Assembly: GCA_027924585.1 (NCBI GenBank)
Contig: BSBM01000076.1
Coordinates: 9,904,001-9,968,000, forward strand
Direction: 5' to 3'
DNA from: Larix kaempferi
Lineage: Eukaryota > Streptophyta > Pinopsida > Pinales > Pinaceae
DNA length: 64,000 bases
The notes beneath the pieces are model-generated. The model ran no database searches, was not told where the DNA came from, and saw only the letters and a program-made list of their open reading frames with translations. Shown here in pieces: positions 30,665 to 42,189 of this stretch (within the stretch, counting starts at the first letter, position 1; each line of letters begins with the position of its first letter). Both the position numbers and the translations under genes were made by a program.

Positions 30665-33600
30665 TGTAATGTCCCTCAAAATATACCCTAAAAAAAAAAA
30701 TCTTACGGGTCTCCATATATGTAGTAAGGCACTTGTTTACGTAACCTGACTTCAGCACTAAGAAGTTGTTTCCTTAATGTCTGTACTATTTGCATTTCAT
30801 GTTGTTTTTCCGTAGTTAATTTTCATTACTACCGAGACTAATATCTTTTATTTAACAATAGTCAATAGATCAACTAAGTTAATATCAATGACTAACACAC
30901 AGTATAATTTAGGGCAATACCTAAACCACTACTTGGGAGTCTTACAAATTAAGTTATTTAAACTTTAGTTGTCACTTAACTCCTCATTTAGCAGGGTTAA
31001 ATTCGTGACAAGGATTTATAAAATAATACTACTCTTAAAATAATTTGCGTCAGTTGAATACATCTAAGATATTACTCATTAATGCATGGTACTAAGCCCC
31101 TTTCAGACTTATACTATCCTAAGGAAGTTTGCGATTTCCACGACAACTTCAATAATAAATAGATATGAACTAAGGTTGAGCTTCACTTGTATCAATATAT
31201 CTAACTAATGCAACTATCATAAAAGTTTGCTTTCATGTCAATCTAAAATTTACTCACTAAATCCGAACTTAACCTTTTCAAGACATAATTAACTACAAAG
31301 TGTCCTCTTTCGGTAATTAAAATTTCTATTTAAAAACGGACCAAAGGATTGGTTTACAAAACCTTCTTTCATAATTAATTTTGTGCTCCTATTCAAGGTT
31401 TTATTCCTATGATCTGATTCAAGGTTTTATTCATACTTCCAACTATATATTAACTGTTTGATATATAAATTTGGAGGCCAATGATACATAACGATATGAT
31501 TGCGAAGGGTCCATACAAAATTTCTTATGAGATCCTTATTGAATAAAGATCAAATAAGAACGAAAGACTATACTAAAATTATAAATGATACATTCATCTT
31601 TCTCAAATAAACGTAGTCAATTTATTTTCACAAGACATTAATTATGTTACACCTACATGAGGATTAATTAAGAATTAGAATAAAATCAACTATTGAATTA
31701 AGAGTTAATGATGATAATCGTATTTAAAAGAATGTCGGTTAAATGTTCTCTAAGAACCGTTTTGGAACAAATTGCGAACTCCACAAGAAATTCATCAAGG
31801 TAATCACAATTATAATTATTCGTTGAGGGATGTTATCTAACTTAGAATTTTGAATTTTAGTCGTGAATAAAGGAAATTACCACTTTACTTTATAAGGTAG
31901 ACTTAACTCATACTTTTCATAATCTATACTTATGATCGAAGACACGTCTATGATCGAGTTACGCGTTTCATAAGCACAGGCTTGAGCAGGTATCTTAGAA
32001 TGCTAAAGGGACAATGCGTAGATCCTAAGGACGGTGGGGGCGATCGGTACAATACGGTGCTTCGTATGAATAGGTCTCAGTTATACCTTGCAGATTGGAA
32101 TAGTGTGGATATGGGCTTAGTTTGTTTTTTACGATCAGGGCACCCATCTGAAAGCGGGTTATGCAGTGTGGGGACAGCGTGCGGCTGAGTGTTCTGGTAC
32201 ATGGCGTAAAACAAAGTTCGATCACAAGTACCAACATTATCAACCAGAGTTCAAATACTGTAAACCAGCAAAAGAAATCCACTTTGGAACATAAATAACT
32301 AATGACTAAACTCTAAATTAAACAAAGAATCTAAACTTTTACTTAAACAAATACTAAACTTTAATTTCAACCAATAATTAAACGTTCATTAAAACAATTA
32401 ATTAATCAAGTAACTAAACCTCAAATTAAACACTTACTTAGACTCACATATTAAAACAGAATATCTTGCTCGAAAATAATGAGAGAAGATACTTATCTTC
32501 ACTAGTTAGAATGGGCGACTGAAAGTTTGACCTCAACGTTCCTCCCATCCAAATTGATCTATGACTGTCGTAGGTTTTCCCGCTGAGATACCACCCCCGA
32601 GCTGGGCACGAATCCACTTGGGCGTCAGGTTAATGCACTCTTTTCATTTAGTCGATTTTATTTATCTTTCCTCTCCTCCTTTGCCTTCAAAATGAAGAAA
32701 AAGAAGAAGAAAAAAAAAACCCTTTACGAATACCATAGTGTTCTTTTTATAGTCGTTTTTAGGTTTGGACCACCAAGACAAGTTCTTGTTCGATCTCGAC
32801 TTACTTTATCTTTAATTGATTTTAACTGATCGACTTACTCCGACAATCTTTAGTTAATCAATTAACCGATCTTTAACTGATTTTAATTAATTTACTTTAG
32901 ATAATTATCCTATCCTAACATAACTACATATCTGAACGTATCTTTTAAATTAGCTAAGCTTAACTTAGTTAGCTAGTCTTTAATTGATTGACTTTCATAG
33001 TCAATCTTTATTTAATTAGTTTAATTGATATTTAACTTAGCTAACATTAACTTAGTTAGCTTTAAGTGATTGATTTACTTAGTCAATCTTTAACTAATTA
33101 ATTAACTCATATTCAGCTTTAACTTTAACTTAGTTAATTAACTAAAAGTCAATATTTATTTAACTAGTTAAGTTATATTTAACTTAGTTAATGAACTAAA
33201 AGTCAATCTTTATTTAACTAGTTAACTTATATTTAACTTTAACTTTAACTTAGTTAATTAACTGTCAATAATATTTTAAATCATTCTCTATAAATACCAA
33301 TATGTTTTCTTGGTATAATAAATCATTTTTATCTTTTATTCCTAATTTGTAATTAGGAAAAAGTATTAATCATTTTATACTTAGGAACTTTGACAACACC
33401 TGTTGTCAAAGCCAAGATACTAATGTTGTTTAGGTTAACTCATTAATTTCACTAAATGGTACTTAATATATATTAGCCTCATGCTAATAGTTAGATTATA
33501 GAAACTTGTTATTGCCTTGCGGCAACTAGAAGTTTCTTCGACGTCCTTATCTAGGACTAATTATTAACATACTTTTAAACTTAAGTGTTTTCTTAGTGAA

Positions 33601-33889
33601 CATCACAGTTTACTTTAAGTGCTCATGGCACTAGGATGACCACTGTAATCAAAACTTATGGCTACCAAGCCATTGACCCTCTCCCCCTAGTGGATTTCAT
33701 GCCCCATCTATTTTGTTGCGTCAAGCCTTCAGTCTCATAAGTCTACAAATTCACTTAACACTTCGGAAAACATAATCATACTTACAAAGTTTTACCTACG
33801 GAGCTCTTAACATGAGCTCCTTGTCGTTGGTGGGTACACAGTTGTACTTTCTGTTGCATAAACCCTAAGGAAGAAAGTGGGATATTACA
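30665..33889. mobile_element. Element F: 3.2-kb LTR-like insertion in the E leader
   Basis: The borders TGTAATGTCCC (30665) and GGGATATTACA (33889) are inverted repeats matching at 10 of 11 bases. The insertion splits the E leader exactly, since E sequence resumes at 33890 and matches 41970 onward. The flanking 5-mers are CTGAC and CACAC, a possible diverged TSD. I see no coding domain. An AT-rich zone of TTAACTTAGTTAATTAAC-like words fills 32820-33260, and a series of small hairpins lies at 33388-33820. A solo LTR of a large LTR element is most likely; orientation is unclear. Confidence 0.7.
33388..33820. repeat. Train of short hairpins near the right end of F
   Basis: Perfect stems include CTTTGACAACA/TGTTGTCAAAG with a 2-nt spacer (33388-33411), AGTGC/GCACT near 33619, ATGGCT/AGCCAT near 33659, and GGAGCTC/GAGCTCC (33800-33820). 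A longer imperfect stem GAAACTT...AAGTTTC lies near 33508-33537. Confidence 0.7.
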
Positions 33890-34896
33890 CACACTCATAT
33901 CTGCGAGCTGCATATCAGATATGTTTGTTTACTTAGTTGTGTTTTCCAATTGGCAAAGAAAAGGATCAAACCTACCAAATCTAAAGAGCGGAGTTCAGAT
34001 TTGTGGTTGTTGAGTTCATATCTATCAGATCTTTACTTTCAGGTACGTTTGAGATTGTGAGATCATAGCTATAAGGATGATGGAAAATAAGTATGATCAA
34101 GTTATTTACATGTCATGCACTTCGGCAAATGTAGATGAGTATTCTACAGACGATATTGACAGAGAGTTGGCTCTTAACACGTGTCAGTCATTGAATGCTT
34201 CTACTTCTAGTATATGGTATATAGACACTGGGGCATCCAGCCACATGACTGGTGTTAGAGGGTACTTTAAATATCTCGCCAAGGATGGCTTAGATATTGA
34301 GATTGTACTTGGAGACAATTCTACTATCAAAGCAATTAGACGAGGTACAATGTCCTTCCAAAAAGAGTCTGGAGAGTCTATGAGAGTACGCGATGTCCTA
34401 TATGTTCTGAGGTTAAAGAAGAACTCGATTTCAGTTTCTACTATTAAGGATCGGGGATTGTAGGTAATGTTAAGAGATGGAAATGTTCTAGTTCATACCA
34501 AGGGATCCAAAGAGACGTCAGTTGTGAGGATTGGAGTTCGCAGCAGAAAAAATATACAAGCTTAACTTTCAGCTTCACCATGCTTTGACTCTTATTATCC
34601 AAAATGATTATTATGATCTATGCAAGCTATGGCACGGGAGAATGGATCATTTACATCATCCTTCCCTGAATATTTTGAGGGAGATTGTGACAGGTATGCC
34701 AGACTTTAGCACAGAACATTGTGACGTGTGCAAAGGATGTGCTCTAGGTAAGTATGTCAAGACAGTCTTTCCCAAAAGTGACCACAGATCTGCACGAGTA
34801 CTTGATTTGATTCATTCCGACCTTTGTGATCTGATGTCCACCACGTCATTGAAGGGTTACGAGTACTATGTATCGTTCAATGATGACTTTTGTAGG
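33890..34896 (+). pseudogene. Element E, first internal region: protease, GAG-pre-integrase, integrase start
   Basis: After about 190 bp of leader, a frame at 34077-34463 carries the copia protease motif WYIDTGASSHMTG near 34217. It continues with a GAG-pre-integrase domain near 34620-34790 (LWHGRMDHLHHPSL, then CDVCKGCALGKYVK) and the integrase opening DLIHSDLCD near 34803. A stop at about 34461 and a frameshift break it. No gag lies between PBS and protease. The integrase is cut at 34896/34897, where the gypsy LTR of G starts. Equivalent sequence at 42190-42975 continues further. Confidence 0.85.
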
Positions 34897-35878
34897 TGTT
34901 ATACCTCCATGTTTCACAGTGTTGCATCTCCATCACAAAACGAGTTGACGACACTTCCCCTACTGTTTTAAACCATCCAGAAGAGACAGATGATGAGTCA
35001 ACCTTGAAGGTGAATCTACCCTGACAAGTTCTGACCCAACTAAGACTTTATCTACACACACTACCGCGCCTTGCTCATCTATCAAAACGCGGTACTAGAC
35101 ACTACCGCGCTATGCTTTTTCCCCAAAACACGGCAGTACCGCGTTGTGCTAAGACTGCAGAGCGCGGTACTCTTTTATTAGCCTTTTTCCCTTGGCTTGT
35201 GGGATTTTGGATTTTCGAAGATAATGGAAGATTGGGGTCCCTGATTCGATCTCAACTCATTTCCTTCGATTAGAAACCCTGATCCACTTATCTCTCCCTA
35301 GATCCACCCATCTCTCTTGTTGGTTAACCTCACCATTCACTATAAAAGAGAGGCATTCCATTGGGAAAGGGGAGGACTCTTGAGAGTACCAAACTTATGG
35401 TCTTACAGCATTGTGGAGATAGCTAGAGGAGAAGACACTTGGAGCTAGAGGATTGGCTTGGACATCAAGCACCTTTTGTAAGTATTCTTCAAGTTATAAT
35501 GGAATAACTTGTCTTGTTTCCCCAAATCATTTGTATTAATTCTGTTTTAATGATGTGATTTGTATCTTTCATAGATTTAGATTCCAACTCATGTTTCAAG
35601 TTGCTAGAGAATAGTGCATTCTTGTGTCTTGGTTCCATTTTGACAGGTTCATTTGTGAGGGCTTGGAGATTGGAGCAACTACAAAGACAAGCGTTTGGAT
35701 AGAAGGTCAGTTAAACTTCTTCTACTCTTTCTAGCATTTTAATCTTGAGACGTTTGTTAGATCTAAGGATTCAAGGTAGCATTTGTTTTGACTTGTTTCT
35801 TGCTTTAGAGTTAGTTTAAAGTCTGCTTTAAAGTTAAGAGAGTTTTGGCTTATCAGTAGGACAAAATTCTACATAACA
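34897..35878 (+). mobile_element. Gypsy element G: 5' LTR
   Basis: It runs from TGTTATACC to TACATAACA (982 bp), followed four bases later by a PBS-like TGGCGACTCCGCTGG (35883-35897). It carries a cluster of TACCGCG and CGCGGTA words at about 35060-35170 and a promoter-like CACTATAAAAGAGAGG near 35338. It is inserted in the element E integrase. No 3' LTR of G is present. Confidence 0.75.
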
Positions 35879-35882
35879 AGAA

Positions 35883-35897
35883 TGGCGACTCCGCTGG
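35883..35897 (+). promoter_or_regulatory. Gypsy G primer-binding site
   Basis: TGGCGACTCCGCTGG resembles the non-Met-tRNA PBS of some plant Ty3/gypsy elements and sits just after the LTR end. The exact tRNA cannot be fixed without a tRNA set. Confidence 0.5.
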
Positions 35898-37674
35898 TTT
35901 TGATTACTGCTTGATTGATTCAGTTCACTATCATTTATCTTTTGATTGTGAGTTTTTGTTGCACTTCAAACCAGTTTGAATCTTGGTCCTTTTTTACCTT
36001 TATTCACCCCTCCTCGCTGTATTATTCTCCCTGTTTGATCACTGAGTCCCCTGGGTCAGCAACAACCCTGAAAATTTCATTTTCTTTTCTCAAGTTGCGC
36101 TTTTTCCTTACCTTGTCACAGTACCGCGCCCCCTGAACTGCCTCCAGCGCGGTAGTACCGCGTTCTATTCCTTAGTACCAGAGCGGTACTGTCACAGTGC
36201 CGCGCTCCAGTCAGACCTTTACCCGCGGTAGTGTCTGCAAGTTTTTAAATTTTTTATCTTTGCTTGGTTTCCTGAGTCTCTCTCTGCCTTAGGTAGTATC
36301 TACTGTTGCCTGTTAGCATCCTGGTCAATTTCCAGTCTGCATGGTGTGCTTATTACCCAGTTTGTGAGCTTGATTGTTGATTGAATTAGTGGCATTTTTG
36401 AAATATTGGTCATTTTTCCAGTTTGATTGCATTCACTTGATTTTTTCACCATAACCAACTCAACACCACTGTTCTCTATTACTGAACCCTGTAGCTTTTA
36501 CAGTCATATTATTGCTATCATTTTCAGTAATCAAAAAGTTATCATTTGAGAGCAATTTTGTTGTTTAAATTGAAAAAGTCTAGTAGTATTTTGCATAGGG
36601 AAATGAACCATTGATTTTGCCACATAAATTCTCATTGTAGAAGCATTGTAGATTGTAGAATCGGTACATTGAAAAGAGTGTTTACTTCAGTTTGGCTTTG
36701 TTTATAAATCAAAAAGAAAAAATATCTTGCTTTGATGTTTGCTTGTGAAAAATTTCATGCATATTTGATCGAAGAACTTCTATCTTTACCTTAGCTAGAT
36801 TTCATCGAAGACAAAGGCTTATTTTTTATTCATTCTCGTTTGCATGGTTTGAGTTGTCATAACACCATCAAGTTTCACGTCCACTACCTGATTGAGTAAG
36901 ACAGCCACTAAAATTAATCACCCTAATTAAACCAACTTTAACCTCACTTGAGGAAATCAAAAGAATTTGGTAGTTAGGTAGGACACCGGGGATAGGCATC
37001 AAAATAATTCCCCCTTGTCATTTTCATTTGAGACATAGTCGTTGTCTTTAGGGAACCAAAATACTCTAGTACTTATTGACACGGTCACAGCTAGTTTGTG
37101 GAGGGGCCTCCTGACTGTTTTTAACTTTCAGGGGTTAAACGGCCGCGAGATTGAGAACCGGACGGACTCTGTGGAATACCGCACTCCACTTAGCCCTAAG
37201 GCAACATCGATCGCTGTCTTCTTCGGAAGGCTGAAGTGCCCAAAACCTTTTCCGACGTGTCATGAACGAGGTAGCTTAGTATCTATTCTACTAGGGCTCT
37301 TTTACCCAGGATCCCTTTCGGTAGAGGGATATCCTTCTTATATCGGTCTCTCAAGTTGTATTGTTCGACTTGGATTTCATCACCTTGCGAAGGATACAGC
37401 TTGTTGAGGTCTCCAGCTCTTAGTTAGGAGTTTGCTTGGCGTCTCATCTTCATAGAGGGTCATTTTTTCTTTGTAGGGACTGCTTGTTGGCATTCTGCCC
37501 ATTTTTTGCATCGGCTCGCTTATTGAGACAGTGGTCTCAGTATAGATTTTAGAGCTTACTTTTTTGGCCTGTGAGCCTTGCTTTTTCTAGCTCCTCTTCT
37601 GCACACTCGGCTGCATTAGAGTTTTTGAGTTCTTTGTTTACGATACTGCCCCCGATTTTCATTTTCCTGTCATC
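35898..37674 (+). other. Long untranslated leader of gypsy G
   Basis: About 1.8 kb lies between PBS and gag. It contains a second TACCGCG/CGCGGTA cluster at 36118-36235, including the 15-bp palindrome CGCGGTAGTACCGCG at 36148-36162. A 121-codon open frame at 37042-37407 is of unknown meaning; some plant gypsy lineages have an extra ORF before gag, but I see no family signature. Confidence 0.5.
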
Positions 37675-39190
37675 ATGTCAGATCAACCACGAAGATCACG
37701 AAGACAATAGGGCCTAAGCCCTCCACCACCACCACTGCCACGGACTTCTGGTCCGCCTGCATCACGCATTCCTGCTCCTCCTGGCCGCGGTGCTGGTCGA
37801 GGCAACATTCCACCGCCGATACGTACAACATCTTCAGTTACGCCCGTAACTGCCACACACAGCACAGTCTCAGAATCTATTGCAGCTTCTGCAACCACTA
37901 GCATGTCTGAGACTTCCACTGTCACCTCACCCACTGTCATTCCAGATTTATCTGTTACAGTGGACACAGTTACAGCAGCTGAACCTAGTACAACCCAAAG
38001 TACTAGACCCGAGGTCATCCTTCTACCGGATGTCAACACTTCTCGTCCATCAGACACTTTTCACAATGATACAAACGGATCTGTTGGCACCACAGAAGGG
38101 TCCGACCAGGACATACCTGGCTTGATTTCAGTCCCAGGCGGGTACGTTGAAATCGTTGAAGATACTTGACTTCCTGACACACCCTTTGAACCTGATTATG
38201 GTTTCATCACTTCCCAGGCGGACCTTTCGCCTGTTATCACTACGTCACCTAGTGTTCACCCACAGGAAACGAGTTCTTCTAACAACGTACCTCGTACTAT
38301 ATCTCTACCCAACCTCCCTCCGGGACACGAAATCATGTCTTCCATCCAGTCTAGTATGGTTAGTCTAGCGAACTCCCCGTTAGCATCGGCACGGTTTCGA
38401 CGCAGCACAGAGCAAATGCTCTTGTCAGCTTCTAGATATCCCCCTGTTACTCGTCCTTCTGACTATAGGGATCCCAACATCCTGTCTAGCATGGAGTTTC
38501 GTCACTCCTTTGCAGACGGCGCAGGACCTTCAGACGTTACCATACCTAGGTTCCTGCCGGATCCCCAAAACCTTTTCCAGGACATGAACTCGGACCCAGT
38601 TTTCGAGGGTCCTCCTACCATTGAACATGTTATGGACGATGCCGATACCCCTGAGCTAAATTCCCCGCATTTGTTGTCATCACCTATCTTTGGTGCACAT
38701 TCTATGAGGGATAACCCAGTTTTTTCCCCGTCCTCACCTGTTCGATATGGACGGCCCCCTCCGCAAATCGGTACCTTTGGTGCCGTTGGCCAATCCACAT
38801 TATCATATTTGAACAGCGGCGGAAGAACGCTTAGTCACACTGCTGGATCTTCCGGTTGGACCGGAGGATCACCTTCGGCCACTATTTATACTATTTCAGG
38901 AGGTGGACAATCGACTACAGTGGTCCCCAACTCTAACTACCAAATTCCCCCTGGTGGGCCATCAACCCAACCAGTTGGTGGAAAACCTTTTGTTGGGAAC
39001 CCTGTTCCAAGTCAACAACCTCCAACTGGTGGGCCATCAACCCAACCTTTTGCTGGGAACCCCATTCCCAGTCAAGAGCCTCCTCATATAGGGCCATCCA
39101 ACCTACCTGCTGGCGGACAACCTATTGGCTCGATCCAACAAGCTTCCCAACCAGCAGCGTCTACTCAATTCGGTATGTACAATCCACCTA
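37675..39190 (+). pseudogene. Gypsy G gag-like protein, two in-frame stops, 3'-truncated
   Basis: One frame runs from ATG 37675 (MSDQPRRSRRQ) to about 39190 with stops only at about 37708 (TAG) and 38167-38169 (TGA). The product has a Pro/Gly-rich, basic N-terminus and a long Ser/Thr-rich region. Near 38940-39120 comes a Gly/Pro/Gln region with imperfect repeats (GGPSTQP, NPVPSQQPP, NPIPSQEPP). It lies after PBS and leader, the place of gag, but no zinc knuckle is reached before the sequence joins element E at about 39187. Gag is inferred from position and composition. Confidence 0.6.
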
Positions 39191-40716
39191 TGAATAGGCA
39201 GCAGGTGAGAAATCTTGGAAAGATGCCATGTTGGAAGAATATGCTTCCATCATGAAGAATGATGTTTGGGAAGTTGTGCCCAGATGAGAGGGAAATTCAG
39301 TTGTGACATCCAAATGTCTCTATAAGATTAAATATGTTGCAGATGGCGACATTTAGAAATACAAAGCTAAATTTGTGGCTAGAGGTTTCTCGCAAGTATA
39401 GGGAGTTGACTATGATGAGACGTTTTCTCCTATGGCTCGATATACCTCCATCGGTACTGTGATTTTCGTTGCAGCAGAGATGGGTTGGAAGGTTCACCAG
39501 ATGGACGTGAAGACATCTTTTCTTAATGGAATCATAACGAAGGAGGTGTACATTGAGCAGCCAGAGGGCTTTGAGGTCCATGAGAGAGAGTCTCATGTGT
39601 GTAGGTTGAATAATGCCATGTACGATCTGAAAAAGGCTCCTAGATCCTAATATTCTAGGATAGATACTTACTTGCAGCAGATGGGTTTCCAGAAGAGCGA
39701 AGCTTATCCCAATCTCTGTTTTATTATGGTAAATGGGGATCCCCTAATTCTAGTTTTGTATGTAGATGACTTGTTGATTACAGGAGTAGAGAAACTCGTC
39801 GGTGGTTGCAAGAAATACCTTTCTTCAGAGTTTGAAATGAAGGACATAGGTTTGATGCACTACTTCTTAGGCAAGGAGGTTTGGCAGGAGGATGGGCATA
39901 TCTTTCTGGGACAGGGAAAGTATGCGATTGACATTCAGAAGAGATTTCAAATGCAGGATAGTAGGCCTATGACTACACCTATGACAACCAACTAGAAGAA
40001 GTTGGTAGCTTTTAAGGGTGAGTTGGGTTATCCCACCATGTACCTTCAGCTTATTGGATCCCTAATGTATCTGTCAACACTAGGCCTGATCTGAGTTTTG
40101 TTGTCAATACCTTGAGTCAATATATGGTGGAGCCCATAGATGTTCACTGGGTGGCAGCAAAACATGTGCTTAGGTATATCAGAGGAACAGCTGAGTATGG
40201 ACTGGACTATGTAAGAAAGGGTGGAATGCAGTTAGTTGGTTTTTCAAAATTTGACTGGGCACGTAGTACAGGTGACAGAAAAGCACCTTAGGGTGTTGTT
40301 CCAGCTTGGGATTAGCAGTTGTGTCTTGGTTCAATGGGAAACAAAAGTTTGTGGCACTTAGCTCAGCAGAGGAAGAATATGTGGCGGCCAGCCTAGCTAG
40401 TTGCGAGGCCAGTTGGCTTCGCAAGATGTTGGTGAACTTATTTGATCAACAGTTGGAGCTTACTGTGATTCACTGTGATAGTCAGTGTTGCATAAAACTC
40501 TCGTAGAATCTAGTCTTCCATGATAGGTCCAAACATACAGAGATCAGATATCACTTCATTCGAGATCATGTTCAGAGAGGAGCTGTTTAGGTTCAATACA
40601 TACCTATGGATGACTAGGTGGCGAACATTCTCACAAATTCCTTGATGAAGAACAAGTTCGTGTACTTCAGGGAGAAGATGGGAGTAGTTCAAAATACTTT
40701 CCTAGTTAAGAGGGAG
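39187..40716 (+). pseudogene. Element E, first internal region: RT and RNase H
   Basis: After the G fragment, E resumes inside the region before RT. EYASIMKNDVWEVV is near 39238, a RVT_2 start (FVARGFSQV, GVDYDETFSPMAR) near 39375-39440, QMDVKTSFLNG near 39500, the catalytic YVDDLLITG near 39760, and an RNase H with LSSAEEEYVAASLASCEASWLRK near 40358-40425. Several stops and shifts are present, but the RT aspartates are intact. The frame ends shortly before the polypurine stretch AAGAGGGAG and the shared LTR at 40717. Confidence 0.85.
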
Positions 40717-41934
40717 TGTTGAAAAGTTAACTAGGAAAGTTGTTCTTCAGGATGCATGCAAAGTTTTTCATGCACAACAGTAAATTAAAAGGCATGCAAA
40801 AAGTGAGTTTTTTCATGCACTCATATTAGGGTTTTGGTAACCCTAATTGATCAGTGAGATGTTATAAGGAGACGAGAGGTCACCAGCAGACTTACTTGAG
40901 CAGACAGATCGGAGTTAAATCAGTTTGAGAGGTGGGAAACTTTCCTGAGAGAGGAGGGCGCACTTTTTGAGGAGAGAAGGCCATGGAGGATCTAGATTGA
41001 GGATTGAGTAGTTGATACTTATAGAGTAGGTCTTCCTCAATGATTGAGGAAGAAATGTGACGATCAGGGATCAGATCGGCTGAGATTTGACTGAGGGAAA
41101 CTTTCCAGTGTTGGAGGAGGAGCGCACTTTTGCATGAGAGAGAGGGGCATATTATTCAGATCTAGACTGCAGGTATATTATTCAAATAAAAGTATACTCA
41201 AGTATAGTATTCTAGGCGATTATTTTTTATTGAAAAAAACATAAATATAGATTGGTAGGCGAATATTAAATTTGAAACATACAATTTACTACTGAAAATT
41301 GTAAATTTTGGCGAATATTATGATAAAAAAACACATTTTATGTAAATATAGACTATATTCGAGACTAAAAATGACCAAATAGCGAATTTATTTTTTGAAA
41401 AAATCCCCAAAAAATAGCCAATTCGCGAAATTTTGCCCCTAAAATTTTCTTTGGAGAGTGGCATATTATTCAGATCTAGACTGCAGGCCTTCATCTTTGG
41501 CAGAGCAGATCAGGGCTACGGAGTGAGATAGATAGTACAAGCAGAGATTGACTTGCAAAGAGATCTAGATCCAAACATACTGCCACAACGCATTTCCCAA
41601 GTGCATGCATGAGATTTTGCATGCAGATCTAGGGTTTTGATACCCGTCGGGTTCGATTGTATTATTCTGAAATTTTGTATGTATCTATCTTCTTCTTACT
41701 TTGCTCTAGGATTGAGATATAAGAAATCCCCCATCGAATATTTTTTTACTCATTGGGCTTTCCATGGTATAATGTGAGTTCATCTGTGTGATTTCTATTT
41801 TTATTGGTTGTGTTAAGAAATCTGGCAGTACCTTTTGTTATAATCCTTTCTTCTTTATTTGTCTTATAGAGACTCAAGGTCATTGAGATATTAGGGTTTC
41901 CAGAGCGAGTAGTGACCTTTGGATAATCTTAACA
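40717..41934 (+). mobile_element. Element E: middle LTR, shared by two internal regions
   Basis: TGTTGAAAAG (40717) follows a polypurine tract, and TTAACA (41934) precedes the PBS. It therefore serves as 3' LTR of the first internal region and 5' LTR of the second. Of 1218 bp, 314 bp are due to a secondary insertion with its duplicated flank (41174-41487). Confidence 0.85.
41146..41487. repeat. AT-rich insertion bounded by perfect 28-bp direct repeats
   Basis: GGCATATTATTCAGATCTAG plus CTGCAGG-ending sequence is present twice (41146-41173 and 41460-41487), enclosing 286 bp of AT-rich sequence with repeated GGCGAATATTA-like words. The first and third E LTRs have the site once and no insertion. 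Confidence 0.8.
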
Positions 41935-41951
41935 TGGTATCAGATCCCTGG
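41935..41951 (+). promoter_or_regulatory. Element E primer-binding site
   Basis: TGGTATCAGATCCCTGG directly follows the LTR end; the first 9 bases match the initiator-Met tRNA PBS used by most plant copia elements. Confidence 0.75.
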
Positions 41952-42189
41952 TAAGGGTCAAGAGGGGCAATCACACTCAAATATGCGAGTTGCATACCAG
42001 ATCTATGTGTTTAGTCTGTGGTGTTTTCTGATCGGCAAAGAAAAGGATCAGATCTACCAGATCTGAAGAGCAGAGTTCAGATGTTGAGTTCATATCTATC
42101 AGATTTGTGCTTTCAGGTACATTTGAGATCATGAGATCATGGCTATATGGATGAGGATTGATAAGTATGATCAAGTTACTTTCACGTCA

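Noticed and set aside
32025-32282. Open frames on both strands inside element F (68 and 85 codons)
   Set aside because: Short, no recognisable domain, and located in an LTR-like non-coding element with many stops around.
30665-33889. Element F as a TIR DNA transposon
   Set aside because: Inverted ends are only 11 bp, begin TG and end CA, and no transposase is visible. The LTR interpretation is simpler.
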